A stretch of DNA of 64,000 bases from Valencia hispanica (Eukaryota > Chordata > Actinopteri > Cyprinodontiformes > Valenciidae), in contig OY747705.1 of the NCBI GenBank assembly GCA_963556495.2, forward strand, positions 4,345,501 to 4,409,500, written 5' to 3'. How positions within the stretch are numbered: position 1 is the first letter of the stretch; each line of letters opens with the position of its first letter. Positions 23,001 through 38,000 of this stretch are shown in pieces. Below the pieces are notes generated by a model. It did not search any database. It worked only from the letters and a program-made list of their open reading frames with translations, and was not told where the DNA came from. A program made the position numbers and the translations under genes.

Positions 23001-26000
23001 CATATTTGTCTGACAGATTCCAGTTTGTTCATCTAAATGATCAATCTTCTTCACACTTGAGGATTACCTGTGGAGTACCACAGGGTTCTGTGCTTGGACC
23101 AATTCTGTTCACCATATATATGCTCCCAATTGGTAAAATCATTAGACAGCATGGGATAAATTTCCACAGCTATGCAGATGATACACAACTATATTTATCC
23201 ATAAATCCTGATGAACCCAGTCAGTTAGGTAGATTACAGGCATGTCTGGAAGACATAAAAACATGGATGACCCTAAACTTTTTGCTTTTAAATTCTGACA
23301 AAACAGAAGTTGCTGTCTTTGGACCAGAAGTTCTTAAACAGAAACTGATTAGTCAATCACTTCATCTGGATGGCATTAAATTGGCCCCCAGTAATAACGT
23401 AAAGAACCTCGGCGTTATTTTTGACCGAGACTTGACATTTAAATCCCATAATAAACAGGTTTCTAGGATTTCTTTCTTTCACCTCTGGAATATTGCTAAA
23501 ATTAGAAACATCCTGTCCAGGAGTGATGCTGAGAAACTAGTCCATGCATTTGTTACCTCAAGGCTGGACTACTGTAATTCTTTACTATCAGGTAGTCCAC
23601 AAAATGCCATTAAAAGCCTTCAGTTGATCCAAAATGCGGCAGCAAGAGTTCTGATGAATATTAAAAAGAGAGATCACATTTCTCCTGTTTTAGCTTCGTA
23701 GACTCCCTGTTAAATCCAGAATAGAATTTAAGATCCTTCTTCTTACATACAAAGCCCTTAATAATCAAGCTCCATCATAAATCAGAGATCTAATTGTTCC
23801 ATATGTTCCTAACAGAGCACTTTGCTCTCAGACTGCAGGTTTACTTGTAGTTCCTAGTATTTCTAAAAGTAGAATGGGAGGCAGATCTTTTAGTTATCAG
23901 GCTCCTCTCCTGTGGAACCAGCTCCCAGCTTTAGTCCGTGAGGCAGACACTCTGTTTACTTTTAAGGCCAGGCTTAAAACTTTCCTTTTTGATAAAGCTT
24001 ATAGTTAGAGTGGCTTAGGTCATCCTGAGCTATCTCTGTAGTTATGCTGCTATAGGCTTAGACTGCTGGAGGACAGATTTACCCATTTTCTTCACTCTGC
24101 TACTTCCTTTTCTCCTACGACTCTCCAGTTGTATTACAGTACATTCTGCAATTTCGACTGTTAACTTTGTTTTCTCTCAGTGTTGTTCAATAGGCCCATT
24201 TCCTCTAGACGAGTCCTGGGACATTCAGATGACCCGATCCTCTCAGCCGCCGTGTCTCCATACAAAATTGTCCCTTTAAGGAATTTGCTAAGGCGTCAGT
24301 ATATCACCACTGTTTCAGCAGTGAGTGATGTCACTGATCAGTGCCAAAAGGCACTCACAGCATCAGAGAATAACAAGAGCTCCACAATAGAAGAAGCGCG
24401 GATGGTTGCTCTGTTTCTGTTTGGTGTGCTGTTATAAACTGCTTCACCAGCAACTCTACCATTTTCACTAAGCCAGTTGTTTGATGACATCTGCTGATAT
24501 CATTTTCCTCTGAGTTACAACCAATCAGCATGACTTAACCAAAGGTCCTGCCCAGCGACTCTACTGGGACACTTCTGATTACATACCCCAAGACTGGTAC
24601 TCTGCTGGTTCCTGAAATGGCTCTGAAAATGGTCCTTTCAGGCTGTCCCGATGACATGGAGACACGCGCATACCCTGAAGTTCTGATAGTGGAAACGGGC
24701 CTAATCTGTGATAAACCAACAGCCATGTGTTACAACAGGTTATGAAACAGTTAGAAAACAAAGCAGGTCACATTCATCCTGTTCTGATTTAAACTGGTTG
24801 GCCAGTTCAGATCCAACCAGCCTTCCTTCATCTGGTGTACCAGCAGCAGAGGGACAGGCACATCAAAACATGCAGATTAGCACAAAGTAGAAATAGAATG
24901 ACAAAACACCTGAAATAAGACATAATAAAACAATAAAAGCAAAGAGAATAAAGATACTGTAGAGTTATAAGTAGCAGGTTTTCTTTCATCAGCAGAAAAT
25001 GTGTGGTGGTTTTAATGTGTGATCTGTTATAAGTGGGAAGTGTTTAGGTTCCCAGATGAAAAGGCAACCAGAGTGAGAGTGACATCAGATCCATCATAGG
25101 TTTGTTAGCTGTTACCTGGGTCTGAAATAAACTCAACAGAGGCTCTTTTGTCAGTTTGAATCTATAAATCTGTCCCACATTTCTATCCAAGCGCTGTTCT
25201 TTAAATGGATTCATAAGGAGTTTAAACACACAAAATAGCTCCTGATCCAACCCTAACAATGCACATAGCAATAAAGCCACTCAAGGCGGTGACATAGTCA
25301 ACAACAATGTGATTCTCTCCTCCGGATGCTCCAGCTAAACTGAACACAGAAACCTGTAAGTTCTGTTGAATAAATGATATATAAAGGAGGTTATGAGCCA
25401 AATCATTTTGTCTTCTTAGAAAAGAAAGAAAGAAAAGACATCAGGATGGCTTGTGTGCTTCAGCATCCTATTAAAAACGTTCTGTCTTCCTCCAGAGAGT
25501 TCAAAGCCTTCCAAGAGTTCGACTCCAGTTGTTTCCAAGCAGTCAGCCCGGTGTCAGGTCTCCAAGGAGCTCTATCAGACCGAGAGCAACTATGTAGACA
25601 TTTTAAACACCATCCTACAGGTATGTGTGTTTGCAGCTCTAACTCTTCTTCACAGGCTGGCTAGCAGGTTGCCCCTGACAACAGTCTCAGACTGGACAAT
25701 AATCATTAAGTGTGTGTGTGTGTGTGGTACCTTTAGCTTGGTCACTCTCATCATTTGATGCAGGCAGAAACTGATGACATCCCAGTGAAAAGGAACATGA
25801 CCCTGACCATTTCTCCTCTGTTTGCTTAGGAAAGAACCTCTGCTTATTTTTTGTTCTCCAGATGAATTCCACTTAGACCTAGGTTCTTATTTACAGGATA
25901 ACCTGCCTTGGTAGGAATATTTGGTCTGTTCATGCTCAGATGGGTTTCAGACAGCAGACTTAATCAGGCACTAAGGTCAACAGAAGCAAAGCTGAAGTAA

Positions 26001-29000
26001 AATAAATACAGTAATTAAAGCCTACCTTGAAATGTTATTATACACTTTGCTTCAGATTTCTTATGCTTTTTTTTTCACATTAAGGCTGGGGTACGTAGTT
26101 TAAAAGTTTAAAAGTAATTTGAAAAATGCTTAATTCGACTATCTGACTCTGTTCTATGATAGAAAGTAGGTCATCTTTATGAATTAATATTTCCCCTAAG
26201 TCCCTCCCCTGGCCTCTACAGCAAAACAAATCATTTATGAGAGCCTAGAGCGTTGACCAATAGATTTGAGTATCCACAAGAGGGAGCAGTCAGTCAACGA
26301 GAATGCGCCCCTGTCCCCAGCATGCACTATGGGGAGACGCTCCTCGGTCAGCTTAGCACACCAACGAAGAAGAAGAAGCTGGTGGTTTGCAATGGAGCAA
26401 CCAATACGAGTACTGAAGTCATGCTACGGATCACAGCTTTAACATTTTTCACATCATCAAACAAATTTTAATATCAGACTATGATAACCAGACTAAATAT
26501 TAATACTTGACTGGCAATTATTTTTCTTGAGGGGAGAAAAACTATTCAAACCAACCTGATCCTATTTAGGAAAGCAGTTCTTGCAGTTGGAAGGTTGCAG
26601 GTTTAATTCCAGCTTCCCCTTGTCATGTCAATATGCCCCTGGGCCAAAGCACTCAATCCCAAGTTGTCGGACCAAACTGTTATGTGTAAAAGCCTGAATG
26701 TTGCTTTAGTAAAGCGCTTCGGGTTCAGTCAATTTACCGGTAACTCATCAATTAACTGTGATTAACCAGACATGACAACATGAGTTAGAATGAAAGCTCA
26801 CCAAGAGTAAATGGCCTGTACTTGTGTAGTGCTTCATCTAGTCCAGAGGAACCCAAAGTTGTCTCCAGGTTGTTGTGTGAAACGGGAGAAATCTATTTAG
26901 GGGCAAATACTTTTTCCCAGCTTCACACATTCTCCTTCCTCTTCCCAGCTTTTCAAGCACCCTTTAGAAAAAGAGAGCCAAGTAGGAGGACCCATCTTGG
27001 CCCAGGAAGAAATTAAGACCATTTTTGGCAGCATCCCAGAAATCTATGAGGTTCACACCAGAATAAAGGTAGATTTCAATATTTCTCTACTTTTCTCCTT
27101 GGCAACCATGTGGTTTGTGAATATCTCTCGAATCGTTTGCTCACCAGAATGACCTGGAGGAGCTCCTCACAGACTGGACAGAGAGCGGAAGTGTTGGGAA
27201 CATCATTCTCAAATATGTGAGTAAGATGCCGTTTTTCACAATCATTCAAAAGTTCCTGGTGGTACTTCTTTAACATAATACTGTCAATCAGTTCTAGGAG
27301 TTCATTTTCATGTTTGTGTGTTATCATTTGTTTCCTCAGTCAAAAGAGTTGGTGAAGGCCTATCCTCCTTTTGTCAACTTCTTTGAGATGAGTAAAGAGA
27401 CCATTGTTCGTTGTGAGAAACAGAAGCCACGCTTCCATGCCTTTCTGAAGGTGAGGCTGTTTAATAACATTTTGTCCCCTAATTTAGAAACTGTCTGTGT
27501 GAGGACGAGGTGTGTCTTTAAATGCAACATGCCTACATTCAGTGTCCTTAAAAGAAGCCAATTTATTAAGCCTTATGGAAATAAGCGAGCTCAACCTGCT
27601 CTGAGTTTCCTCTAAGAGAATGTTAATTTTCAGATCTGGGTTATTTGGGTCTCTGCTGGTTTCGATGTATAATTTAAATACTTCAGAGAGATAATGGAAG
27701 ACCAGCTGACTGAATCACAAATGGAGGAACAGGCTGTTGCACATCACAATGCATTCCTCACTTCAGGGTTTTTGATTTTATTTGTGAAGGTGACTCACTG
27801 TTAGTAGTGTCAGATCATCAATGATAGCTGATAGTATTTTTCCATATGCCTGATAATAACTCAGCTGTGACATAATATGTGGCTGAATTTCGCATTAGGT
27901 CCAGTCTTTTCTGTTTAAAGTTGACTTGATTCCTCTTTTAAAAGCGCTGCAGGCGGATGAGGTGCTCTAGCATGAACTTTTCAGGTTTCACAGTCTGCAG
28001 ATTGCTTTTCACAGCACTGCTAAGACCAAACGCCAACCTGCATCGTGACCCCAGTAAACTTTTCCAGGTCAGGATTAGTCCTATTTGGGAGGTAGTGCTT
28101 AGCAGGTTATTTGGAACTTTAAAGGGAAATTAACAAAAAATATATACATAGAGATTTTATTCTTATTGGACAGCAATGGAAAGATTTTGTATTTTCTAAA
28201 GCTTCAAAGTGTCTGTTGTACTTTGCAAAATTAAACAAGCTGGATGGAGAACATCTGTGAGTATGTTTTACCAGATCTTTCCACAGATTCTGTCGTGGAT
28301 CTAGTCTTTTATTGGGTCATTCCGACATGTCTGTCTGCTTTGATGTAAACCATTCCATTAGAACTCTGGTGATGTGTTTAGCGTTGTAAGAAGGTGTACC
28401 TCTGAGCCAGACTCTTAACAGGTTTATCATCAGGACTCGGCTGAAGTAGGTTCCTTCCATTGTCCCATCAACTCTAGCATATCCCTTCAAAAGAAACACC
28501 ACATCTCCACAGGATGATGCTGCTACTATGCACCACTATGGCCGTGGTGTGTTTAAGGAGCTGTGCAGTGTTACGTGTCCCACAACAGTGTTTTGCATGT
28601 GGCCCAGCAGTTAAATTCTGGTCTACTCTCTTCTGGCCACTTTCCCATTAAGGACAGATTTGTGGAAATAAATGGTATCAGCAGATTCTCCCAGCTGAGC
28701 TATGGACCTCTGTAGATCCTCCAGAGTTATGATTGGCCTTGGCTGCTTCTGATTAACGCTCTCCTTGGGCGCCCAGTTCTACATAAGTCTCTGTTCCACC
28801 ACAGCTGATTCAGGTTCTGCAGAGGTTCTGCTATGAACCATCATTTGATTCAGGTGTGATGAACCAGGTAAAGAACTATAGCATACAGGACACCGGCCCT
28901 TGAGGACAAATTTTTGACGCCACTGGTCTAGGTGGATGTTGTCAGATTGTGTCAAAATTTGGGAGAGTATTTTCCTCTGCCGCAGACGCATAAAATCCAT

Positions 29001-32000
29001 TCTGATGAGCGCCGCTCACTCATGAGAGCTGGCCTAGACTTGGCCATGCCCGCACAGGTCCTTTTAGCGATCTGGAAAGATGGCTGTCAATTAAAACCAC
29101 GGTGGACACCCATGAGGGAGAGCTGGTTGTGTAAAAAATGGACCAATCAGAGGGAGCTCGTGCTGCCCGTTGTCTCCACCAGAGCGCAGTTCACTAAAAA
29201 GTCTCGTGCAGACATGGCGAAGTATAGCGCAAGTACAGCACATGACAGAGGAGCAGTTCATTCACAAGGCCGAGAAGGGGCGCACTAGCGCGAGTGGGTT
29301 TTATGGGCGCGCGATAGAGGAAATCGGTCTCCTAACTTGTGTGACACAAATCTGACACCCTTAAGGTGAAGGGCCACAGTTCGCTAGGTCTGGACCATAG
29401 ACTATTTGAAGATAGGCGGATACTCCGTGATGTCACCCATAGGTCTCTCAAGAGATAAATTAAAGCCACGGCTAACGGCTCATCTCATACCTGTCAATCA
29501 AAAGGACACGCCCCTTATTATTCATAATTCCAAGATAAATGGATGAGTTATTAAACAAATCACCCCCCTCAGAGTTGTCATAACTGTAAACTTAACCTGT
29601 TAAACCTAAAATGGTTTTTTTGAACCATGTTCATTTTCGCTGTGAAGTTAGCATTTTAAACATTGGAGTCAATGGGAACTTGCTCCTTTCTGCAGCCAGC
29701 CCCTAGCGGATGTGGGGGGAACTGAAATTAATGTCACTGTGGTAGGCTTCATATATAGCCAGCAGAGTTTACCCTCTGGTCTGTTCCCAGTCCCACCCTG
29801 CTTGGAAAAGTATGCAATTTGATTCATTTAGTTCTCCATTCATCTTTTTATACCAAGATAAAATTACTCCCAGGTAAACCCTATTTACTGAATAGGTTGT
29901 ACTGGATTTTTTATTTTATTTTTTGTTCGGTGGGTACTGGAATGAAATGGGCTAAATAAATATGCACTACTTAGTTTTTGTTTATCACAGAACATCCCTA
30001 GAAGCTGAAATGACTGAAGTTTGTGATTGTTTTTGGGGAAAAGCTGGAGGGTTGTGATTACTTTCTGAACCTCCTGCACATCAGCATATACAGTGGCTTG
30101 CAAAAGTATTCGGCCCCCTTGAACTTTTCCACATTTTGTCACATTACAGCCACAAACATGGATCAATTTTATTGGAATTCCACGTGAAAGACCAAAACAA
30201 AGTGGTGTACACGTGAGAAATGGAACTAAAATCATACATGATTCCAAACATTTTTTACAAATAAATAACTGAAAAGTGGGGTGTGCATAATTATTCAGCC
30301 CCCTTTGGTCTGAGTGCAGTCAGTTGCCCATAGACATTGCCTGATGAGTGCTAATGACTAAATAGAGTGCACCTGTGTGTAATCTAATGTCAGTACAAAT
30401 ACAGCTGCCCTGTGACGGCCTCAGAGGTTGTCTAAGAGAATGTTGGGAGCAACAACACCATGAAGTCCAAAGAACACACCAGACAGGTCAGGGATAAAGT
30501 TATTGAGAAATTTAAAGCAGGCTTAGGCTACGAAAAGATTTCCCAAGCCTTGAACATCCCACGGAGCGCTGTTCAAGCCATCATTCAGAAATGGAATGAG
30601 TATGGCACAACTGTAAACCTACCAAGACAAGGCCGTCCATCTAAACTCACAGGCCGAACAAGGAGAGCGCTGATCAGAAATGCAGCCAAGAGGCCCATGG
30701 TGACTCTGGACGAGCTACAGAGATCTACAGCTCAGGTGGGGGAATCTGTCCATAGGAAAACTATTAGTGGTGCACTGCACAAAGTTGGCCTTTATGGAAG
30801 AGTGGCAAGAAGAAAGCCATTGTTAAAAGAAAACCATAAGAAGTCCCGTTTGCAGTTTGCCACAAGCCATGTGGGGGACACAGCAAACATGTGGAAGAAG
30901 GTGCTCTGGTCAGATGAGACCAAAATGGAAAACGCTATGTGTGGCGGAAAACTAACACTGCACATCACTCTGAACACACCATCCCCACTGTCAAATATGG
31001 TGGTGGCAGCATCATGCTCTGGGGGTGCTTCTCTTCAGCAGGACAGGGAAGCTGGTCATTGTTGATGGGAATATGGATGGAGCCAAATACAGGGCAATCT
31101 TGGAAGAAAACCTCTTGGAGTCTGCAAAAGACTTGAGACTGGGGCGGAGGTTCACCTTCCAGCAGGACAACGACCCTAAACATAAAGCCAGGGCAACAAT
31201 GGAATGGTTTAAAACAAAACATATCCATGTGTTAGAATGGCCCAGTCAAAGTCCAGATCTAAATCCAATCGAGAATCTGTGGCAAGATCTGAAAACTGCT
31301 GTTCACAAACGCTGTCCATCTAATCTGACTGAGCTGGAGCTGTTTTGCAAAGAAGAATGGGCAAGAATTTCAGTCTCTAGATGTGCAAAGCTGGTAGAGA
31401 CATACCCTAAAAGACTGGCAGCTGTAACTGCAGCAAAAGGTGGTTCTACAAAGTATTGACTCAGGGGGCTGAATAATTACGCACACCCCACTTTTCAGTT
31501 ATTCATTTGTAAAAAATGTTTGGAATCATGTATGATTTTCGTTCCACTTCTCACGTGTACACCACTTTGTATTCGTCTTTCACGTGGAATTCCAATAAAA
31601 TTGATTCATGTTTGTGGCTGTAATGTGACAAAATGTGGAAAAGTTCAAGGGGGCCGAATACTTTTGCAAGTCACTGTATCATCTTTCAGAATTGAGGTGT
31701 TTTTCAGGTTTATAGAAACGATGTCAAACACTTGTTGAACCAACAGATCAACCAGGCGAAGCCAGAGTGCGGCAGACAGACGCTTGCAGAGCTTCTCATC
31801 AGACCAGTGCAGAGACTGCCAAGTGTGGCCCTCCTCCTCAATGGTAACACACACAGGGATACAAAATAAATATTTACTTCTGACATCCTTGCTTATTGTT
31901 TAATTCTTGATTTCTCTCCTCCTGCCACCAGCCTCTGTTATCTCCTGTTGATGGCTTCCTGTCTGTGATCTCCTCCTTTCAGTTCTTTTAAACATGCTTT

Positions 32001-35000
32001 TTGTTGCCTTGACGTTCCATCTCCTCCTGCCTGCTTGTGTCTTACCAAACTTTGTTTCTTTATCCTTTTTGTAGACATAAAGAAACACACGTCAGATGAC
32101 AGCCCAGACAAGATAACACTGGAAAGAGCAATAGAGTCCCTAAAGGAAGTGATGACGTAAGTGGATATGACTCTAACCTATCTGTCAAATTTTTTCCCGC
32201 TTATCCGGGGTCGAGTTGCGGGGGCAGCAGCTTAAGCAGAGAAACCCAGACTTCCTTCTCCCCAGCCACTTGGGCCAGCTCCTCAGGAGGAATCCCAGGC
32301 CAGCCGAGAAACGTAGTCCCTCCATCGTGTCCTTGGTCTTCTCCTGGTGGGACCTACCTGGAACACCTCACCAGGGAGGCGTCCAGGAGGCATCCTGACC
32401 AGATGCCAAGCCACCTCAACTGACTCCTCTCCATGTGGAGGAGCAGCAACTCTACTCTGAGCCCCCTCCTGGATGACCGAGCTTCTCCCCCTATCTCTAA
32501 GGGAGAGCCCAGACACCCTGTGGAGGAAGCTAAATTTCAGCCGCTTGTATCAATAAACTCGTTCTTTTGGTCACTACCCAGAGCTCGTGACCATAGATGA
32601 GGGTAGGGACGTATATCGACTGGTAAATCAAGAACTTTGCCTTTCTGCTCAGCTCTCTTTTCCCCATGACAGACCGGTACAGCGTTCGCATCACTGCAGG
32701 CGCCGCACCAATCCGCCTTAAATCTCCTGATTACTGTAACCTTTTGGGGGGTTTTTTCTGCTAAGATTAAATTTTCTGCCCTTTCATCATTTTTGGACAA
32801 ATTTAAACCAACAACAGTGTTGGAAGCCATCCACTAAGAATTCCCCTAAAACATCCAACACAAAGCAAAGGTTGGATTTAAAGATGTGTAAAATATAAGA
32901 GCAGAGCAGAACTGTTATTGTTGTCTACGTAGACCCCTACTCTCATCCATCATTACAATGATGATCGATCAGCAATAAAAAGTTAGATGTTAATTCAACC
33001 AAAATGTTCTCTAGATCTGCATCTTATAAATTGCTTTTTTTTCCTCTTTAGACAATGCCGAGCTCAGAGTCTTTGGTGCTCATTTCTGAACACTGCAGAT
33101 TCAACATCAAGATAAATTATCTCTATTAAAATAACTGAAAAACAGCATTTGTTTGTACATCATTAGATATCACCATTATCTGACAGCCTTAACAGTTTGT
33201 TAAATAATTCTATCTGATCATAACTTAAGTTCACTTCTCAACCTGCTACTTTAGAAGTTCTATAATTTATTAACATCTAAATGCTGTCATAAAACTTCCA
33301 CACATTCTTAATCTAAACCTCTGCTGAAACAAAAACATTGAGTTAGCAATGACTTTTCACACTGTTTAGCCAACATTGCTATCATGAACATGATTTTTTT
33401 CCTGTTTATTTTCTTTTCTGTCTACAGTGCCTATAAAAAGAATTCACCCCCGTGGATGTTTTACAGTTTTTATTACTTTTACAAGTTGCTCATGACTGAA
33501 TTTTTTTTGTTTGACTTTTAAGGTTTTTTTTTGTCAATTTTGTGTCAAAAACAAAGTGAAATCCAATTTCTACTAAAGAACAATCAAAAGTATTTAACAA
33601 AGAAAGTGATTACATAAATATTCCACCCTCTTTAAAGTAACTAACCTAATATAACAGAGGTCCAGCCAGTTGGTGCTAGTAATGTCACAATGAATAGAAT
33701 GGAGATTCCCTGAATGCAGTGAGTGTGTCTGCAGTGATAGTAGTATAAATACGCCAGTGAATTATGTAGACTTAAGAACACTAAACCAATCAGAGAAAAG
33801 GCTACTAAAAGTATAAGTCAGGGGATGGATACAAAAAATCTCTAAGGCACTGAACATCCCCTGGAGCTCAGTTAGATATATCATAAACAAATGGAAAGAA
33901 TATGGCCCATGTGTAAATCAGCCTAGATCAGGCAGTCCTCTCGGACTGAGTGAGCGTGCAAGAATGAGACTAGTGAGAAAAGTCACCACGACACCTCTGG
34001 CTACAGTAGGAGTTACAAGCTTCAGCAGCTGAGATGGGAGAGACTCTGCACACAACTGTTGTCCAGGTTCTTCACCTGTCAAAGGTTGATTGGAGACTGA
34101 CAATTACAAAGCCACGATTGAAGAAAACTGATATCAAAGCTGGATTAGAGTTTGATTAAATGGAAGCGGGAAACTCCATGGCCAAGTAGAAGAAAGTTCT
34201 TTGATCTGATGAGACCAAAATGGAGGTTTTGGCCATCAGACAAGAGATTATGTTTAAAGGACACCAGACACTGCACATCACCACAAACACACCACTGTGA
34301 AACATGGTAGTGGCAGCATCATGCTGTGGGCATGATTCTCAGCAGCAGGCCCTGGAAGGCCTGAACAGGTAGAAGGTAAAATGAATGCAGCAAAATATTA
34401 AGAAATCCTGGAGGACAATTAGTTTCCATCTGCCAGAGAACTATGGCTTCAAAGAACAGTTATTATCCAGCGAGACAGTGACCCGAAGCATCCAGCTAAA
34501 GCTACACAGAAATGGTTTGAAGACAACAGGGTTAATGTTCTGGAGTGGCCCAGTCAAAGTCCAGACCTAAATGACCAACTAATCCCCACCAACCTGACAG
34601 AGCTGGACCAGTTTAGCGGGAAGAATGGAAGAGAACTGCAGCGCCCAGATGAGCTGCCTGACTGAGACATGTCCACACAGACTCTGGGCTGGGATTGTAG
34701 CCAAAGGTGCATCTACTAAATACTGACTAGAAGAGGGTGAATATTTATGCAATTAATTATTTTATACATTCATGCTCAGTATGAGGGATTCCTGTATAGT
34801 CAACAACGCAGGCGACTGTCTACAGTCGCTACGTGTTGGTCCAGGAGGAGTGAATGCTGCAAGTCAATGACTCCATGCAATCTGCTGGGATTCCTTAGAT
34901 AGAAAACTTTTAAACTGATTGGAATGTATGTATGATTGAATTGAAATGACCTGGAAAGTGCCTTGCAATGACATGCTATATAAATAACCTGAATTTAACT

Positions 35001-38000
35001 GAACTTGGGAAATGTTCAGGATTATTGACATATACTCCTATTCGTCTGCAGTCACATTAATGAGGACAAGAGGAAGACTGAAGGCCAGAAGCAAATCTTT
35101 GATGTTGTCTATGAAGTTGATGGATGTCCTGTAAGTTTGAAGATTGCTGCTCTCTGTATGTTTTCTATACATACAGTAATTTAACAGTCCAACTGTGTGT
35201 TAAACCTTAGTTTGCTTTTATAGACGCGTTCACATATGCTAATGATCAATCAATGTCCTTGATTGTCAGCAGCGGGCTGTATATATCAAAGCTCACATAA
35301 CTTCTACTTTCTTCTTGCTGTCTTTGTAGCTTACTTATCTTTCTCTTCTCAGGCCAACCTGCTGTCATCCCATCGCACCCTGGTGCACCGAGTGGAAACA
35401 ATCGCTCTGGGAGACGAGCCGTGTGACCGTGGGGAACATGTCATACTCTTCCTTTTTAACGACTGCCTAGAGGTGACAATGCATGAATCTGAACTTATCA
35501 TTATATCTTCATCAGATCTGACCATGTTCCAGTCTTACTCAACTGTCAGTCAAATGTTTTTTTTTCCCATGTATTTCTTTCACCATGACACAAAAATGAA
35601 TGAGCAGGAACAAATGATATCTAAAATGTATTTATTTGGTTTTGATGGGGGGGGGTTATCTAATGTTTTGCCAGACAGTGAAATCAAACATCACTACCAT
35701 AAATCTTCTATCTTAGGACAGTGAGATTTGTGGAGTGGTTCATTTTTTTCATTTCCATAAAAAAAGTTTCTGTTTTTCTCAGTTTGCTTGCTTGTTTTCA
35801 TAGCAATATTCCACAATGTTTTGCGAAAGCATTAAAGAATTGTGTGAATATTTACCTCCCAATTAGTATCTGTCACACACCCTGATGCCAAAGGAGTACT
35901 CCTCCACCACCTCTGATGTCACTTCTGATTTTAGCTCAGAGATGCCAAATCTATGTTACACAGTCAAACTTTCACCTTTGCAGGTGTAAACAATCAGTCA
36001 TGTTATCCTGGGAACAGACATTAACTTAACATTAAATTAAATGGGCAAGTTGACACTGCTGTGCCCTTAAATGCCATGGCTAAAGGCTATGCTATCCTGT
36101 AAATGTGTTTAGTCACTTTATTTAGTCATATCATAAAATCTCAAGGGCAATAATTATTATCAGCCATGAAGGACAGCATTTAGGAGCATCATATATTATT
36201 AACATGACTGTAGGGATTGCTGGGGTTGGAAAGTCTGCATCAACGGGGCCCAACCTCACGCCAATGACTGATGCAATCTGCTGGGATTCCTTAAAAAGGA
36301 AACTTTTTAACTGATTGGAATGTTTGTATAAATGTATTGAAATGACTTCTTGTTAAGTGCCTTGAGATGACATCTGTTGTGAATTGGCGCTATATAAATA
36401 TACTGAATTGAATTGAACTGTAGAGCTGGGTCGGACTCTGGTAGAGTACTTGGCTGATTTGACTCTTACCTAAAGAACAGGAACTTCTTTGCATCAATAG
36501 GCAATTCTTCATCAGAACAGACATGAATCACATGCGCGGTGCCCCAGGGCTCCATCCTGGGGCACCTCCTATTTAATATCTACATGCTCCCGCTAGCCCA
36601 AATTATTTTAAACAATAACATTAGTTACCATAACTATGCAGATGATGCTCAGCTTTACATTGCAATGTCACCAGGTTACTATGAACCCATCCAAATGTTG
36701 GCAGATTCATTGATCAAATCAATGCTTGGATGTGCCATAACTTTCTTCAGCTGAATAGAAACAAAACTGAAGTAATAATTTTTTGATCTAAAGAGAAACG
36801 ATCAACAGTCAGCGCACAGCTCCAGTTAATACAGCTAGAAAGTACTGATCAGGCCTGACATCACACATCACCCCAGTTCTAAAGTCCTTACACTGGCTTC
36901 CTGTAGCTCAGAGAATAGACTTCGAAATACTTTTACTAGTTTATAAATCATTGACTGGATTGGCAACAACGTATGTTGAAGATCTGTTGTCGTTTAACAA
37001 CCTACCAGACCACTTTGGTCTTCTGGTTCAAGTCCCCCTCATCAGAACCAAACGGTATTCAGTTTTTTGCTTCTCTATTCTGGAACAAACATGCAGGAAA
37101 TTGCAGAGCTGCTGAAACCCAGAGTTCCTTAATATCAAAGCTAAAAACCTGTTTAGAGCTGTCTTTGATTAATAATAAGTTGAACATGGATTGATTCTAG
37201 TCTGGATCACAACTTTTATTATGTCGCTGTAATGTAATGGGTTTTTGTTTTATTGTTATGTTTCAGTCATGTAAAGCACTTTGAATTACTTTGTTGCTGA
37301 AATGTTCTATACAGAAACTTGATAATGATCAGTTAATTTCATGGAGTCTCGAAGAATATTAGGACACCACAGAAGATTAATTTTCTGCAAATTGCTCACC
37401 TCATAACTTCAAATGAGACACTACACCAATCAGGGTCATTCAGTCAGTCAGCTGCTCAGCCAGCTTGATCATGCTGCTATTAAGAGCAACCAATGTCGAA
37501 AGAAACCCATATGGAGCAGAATGTTTTTAAAAGTTGAGCGTTTGTTCAGGATTTGGATGCTGCTCTGCGTTTTTCTCTTAGTAGTCCATGGGTGTCCACT
37601 CTTGTCAGTGCGGTCACAGGAAGTGTGTGTTAATTAGCACAGGTCAGCAGAAGGACAGGACAAGCCGTGAAAGAGACTAGACGAGTTGAGAGGCTGTGCT
37701 GATTCAGGAGTGCCAGTGACACCTCCTAATCAGCCAGAGCCACGCGCCTGCATCCTGCATCCTGACAGGCTGTTCTACAAGGACTGCATGCAGACGTAGA
37801 CTCTCTGTGCTTTCAGAGTGGGTGGTCTTGCTTCTCTCTTCCATCATCAGCAACCGTTGATTTAATCTCAGCCCCTAATATGCTTTGATTTTTGTCCTCC
37901 TCGTCTTCGCTCTCATCTTATAATTAATGTGACAGTAATGAGTTGCGTCGATTACCTCCATGAAGGGGTCATTGATTTATTAAGTAAACCTCTGCGGCTT

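Noticed and set aside
22301..23701. A 466-residue ORF as a host gene
   Set aside because: It is the reverse transcriptase of an L2-type LINE, with a frameshift before it and stops after it.
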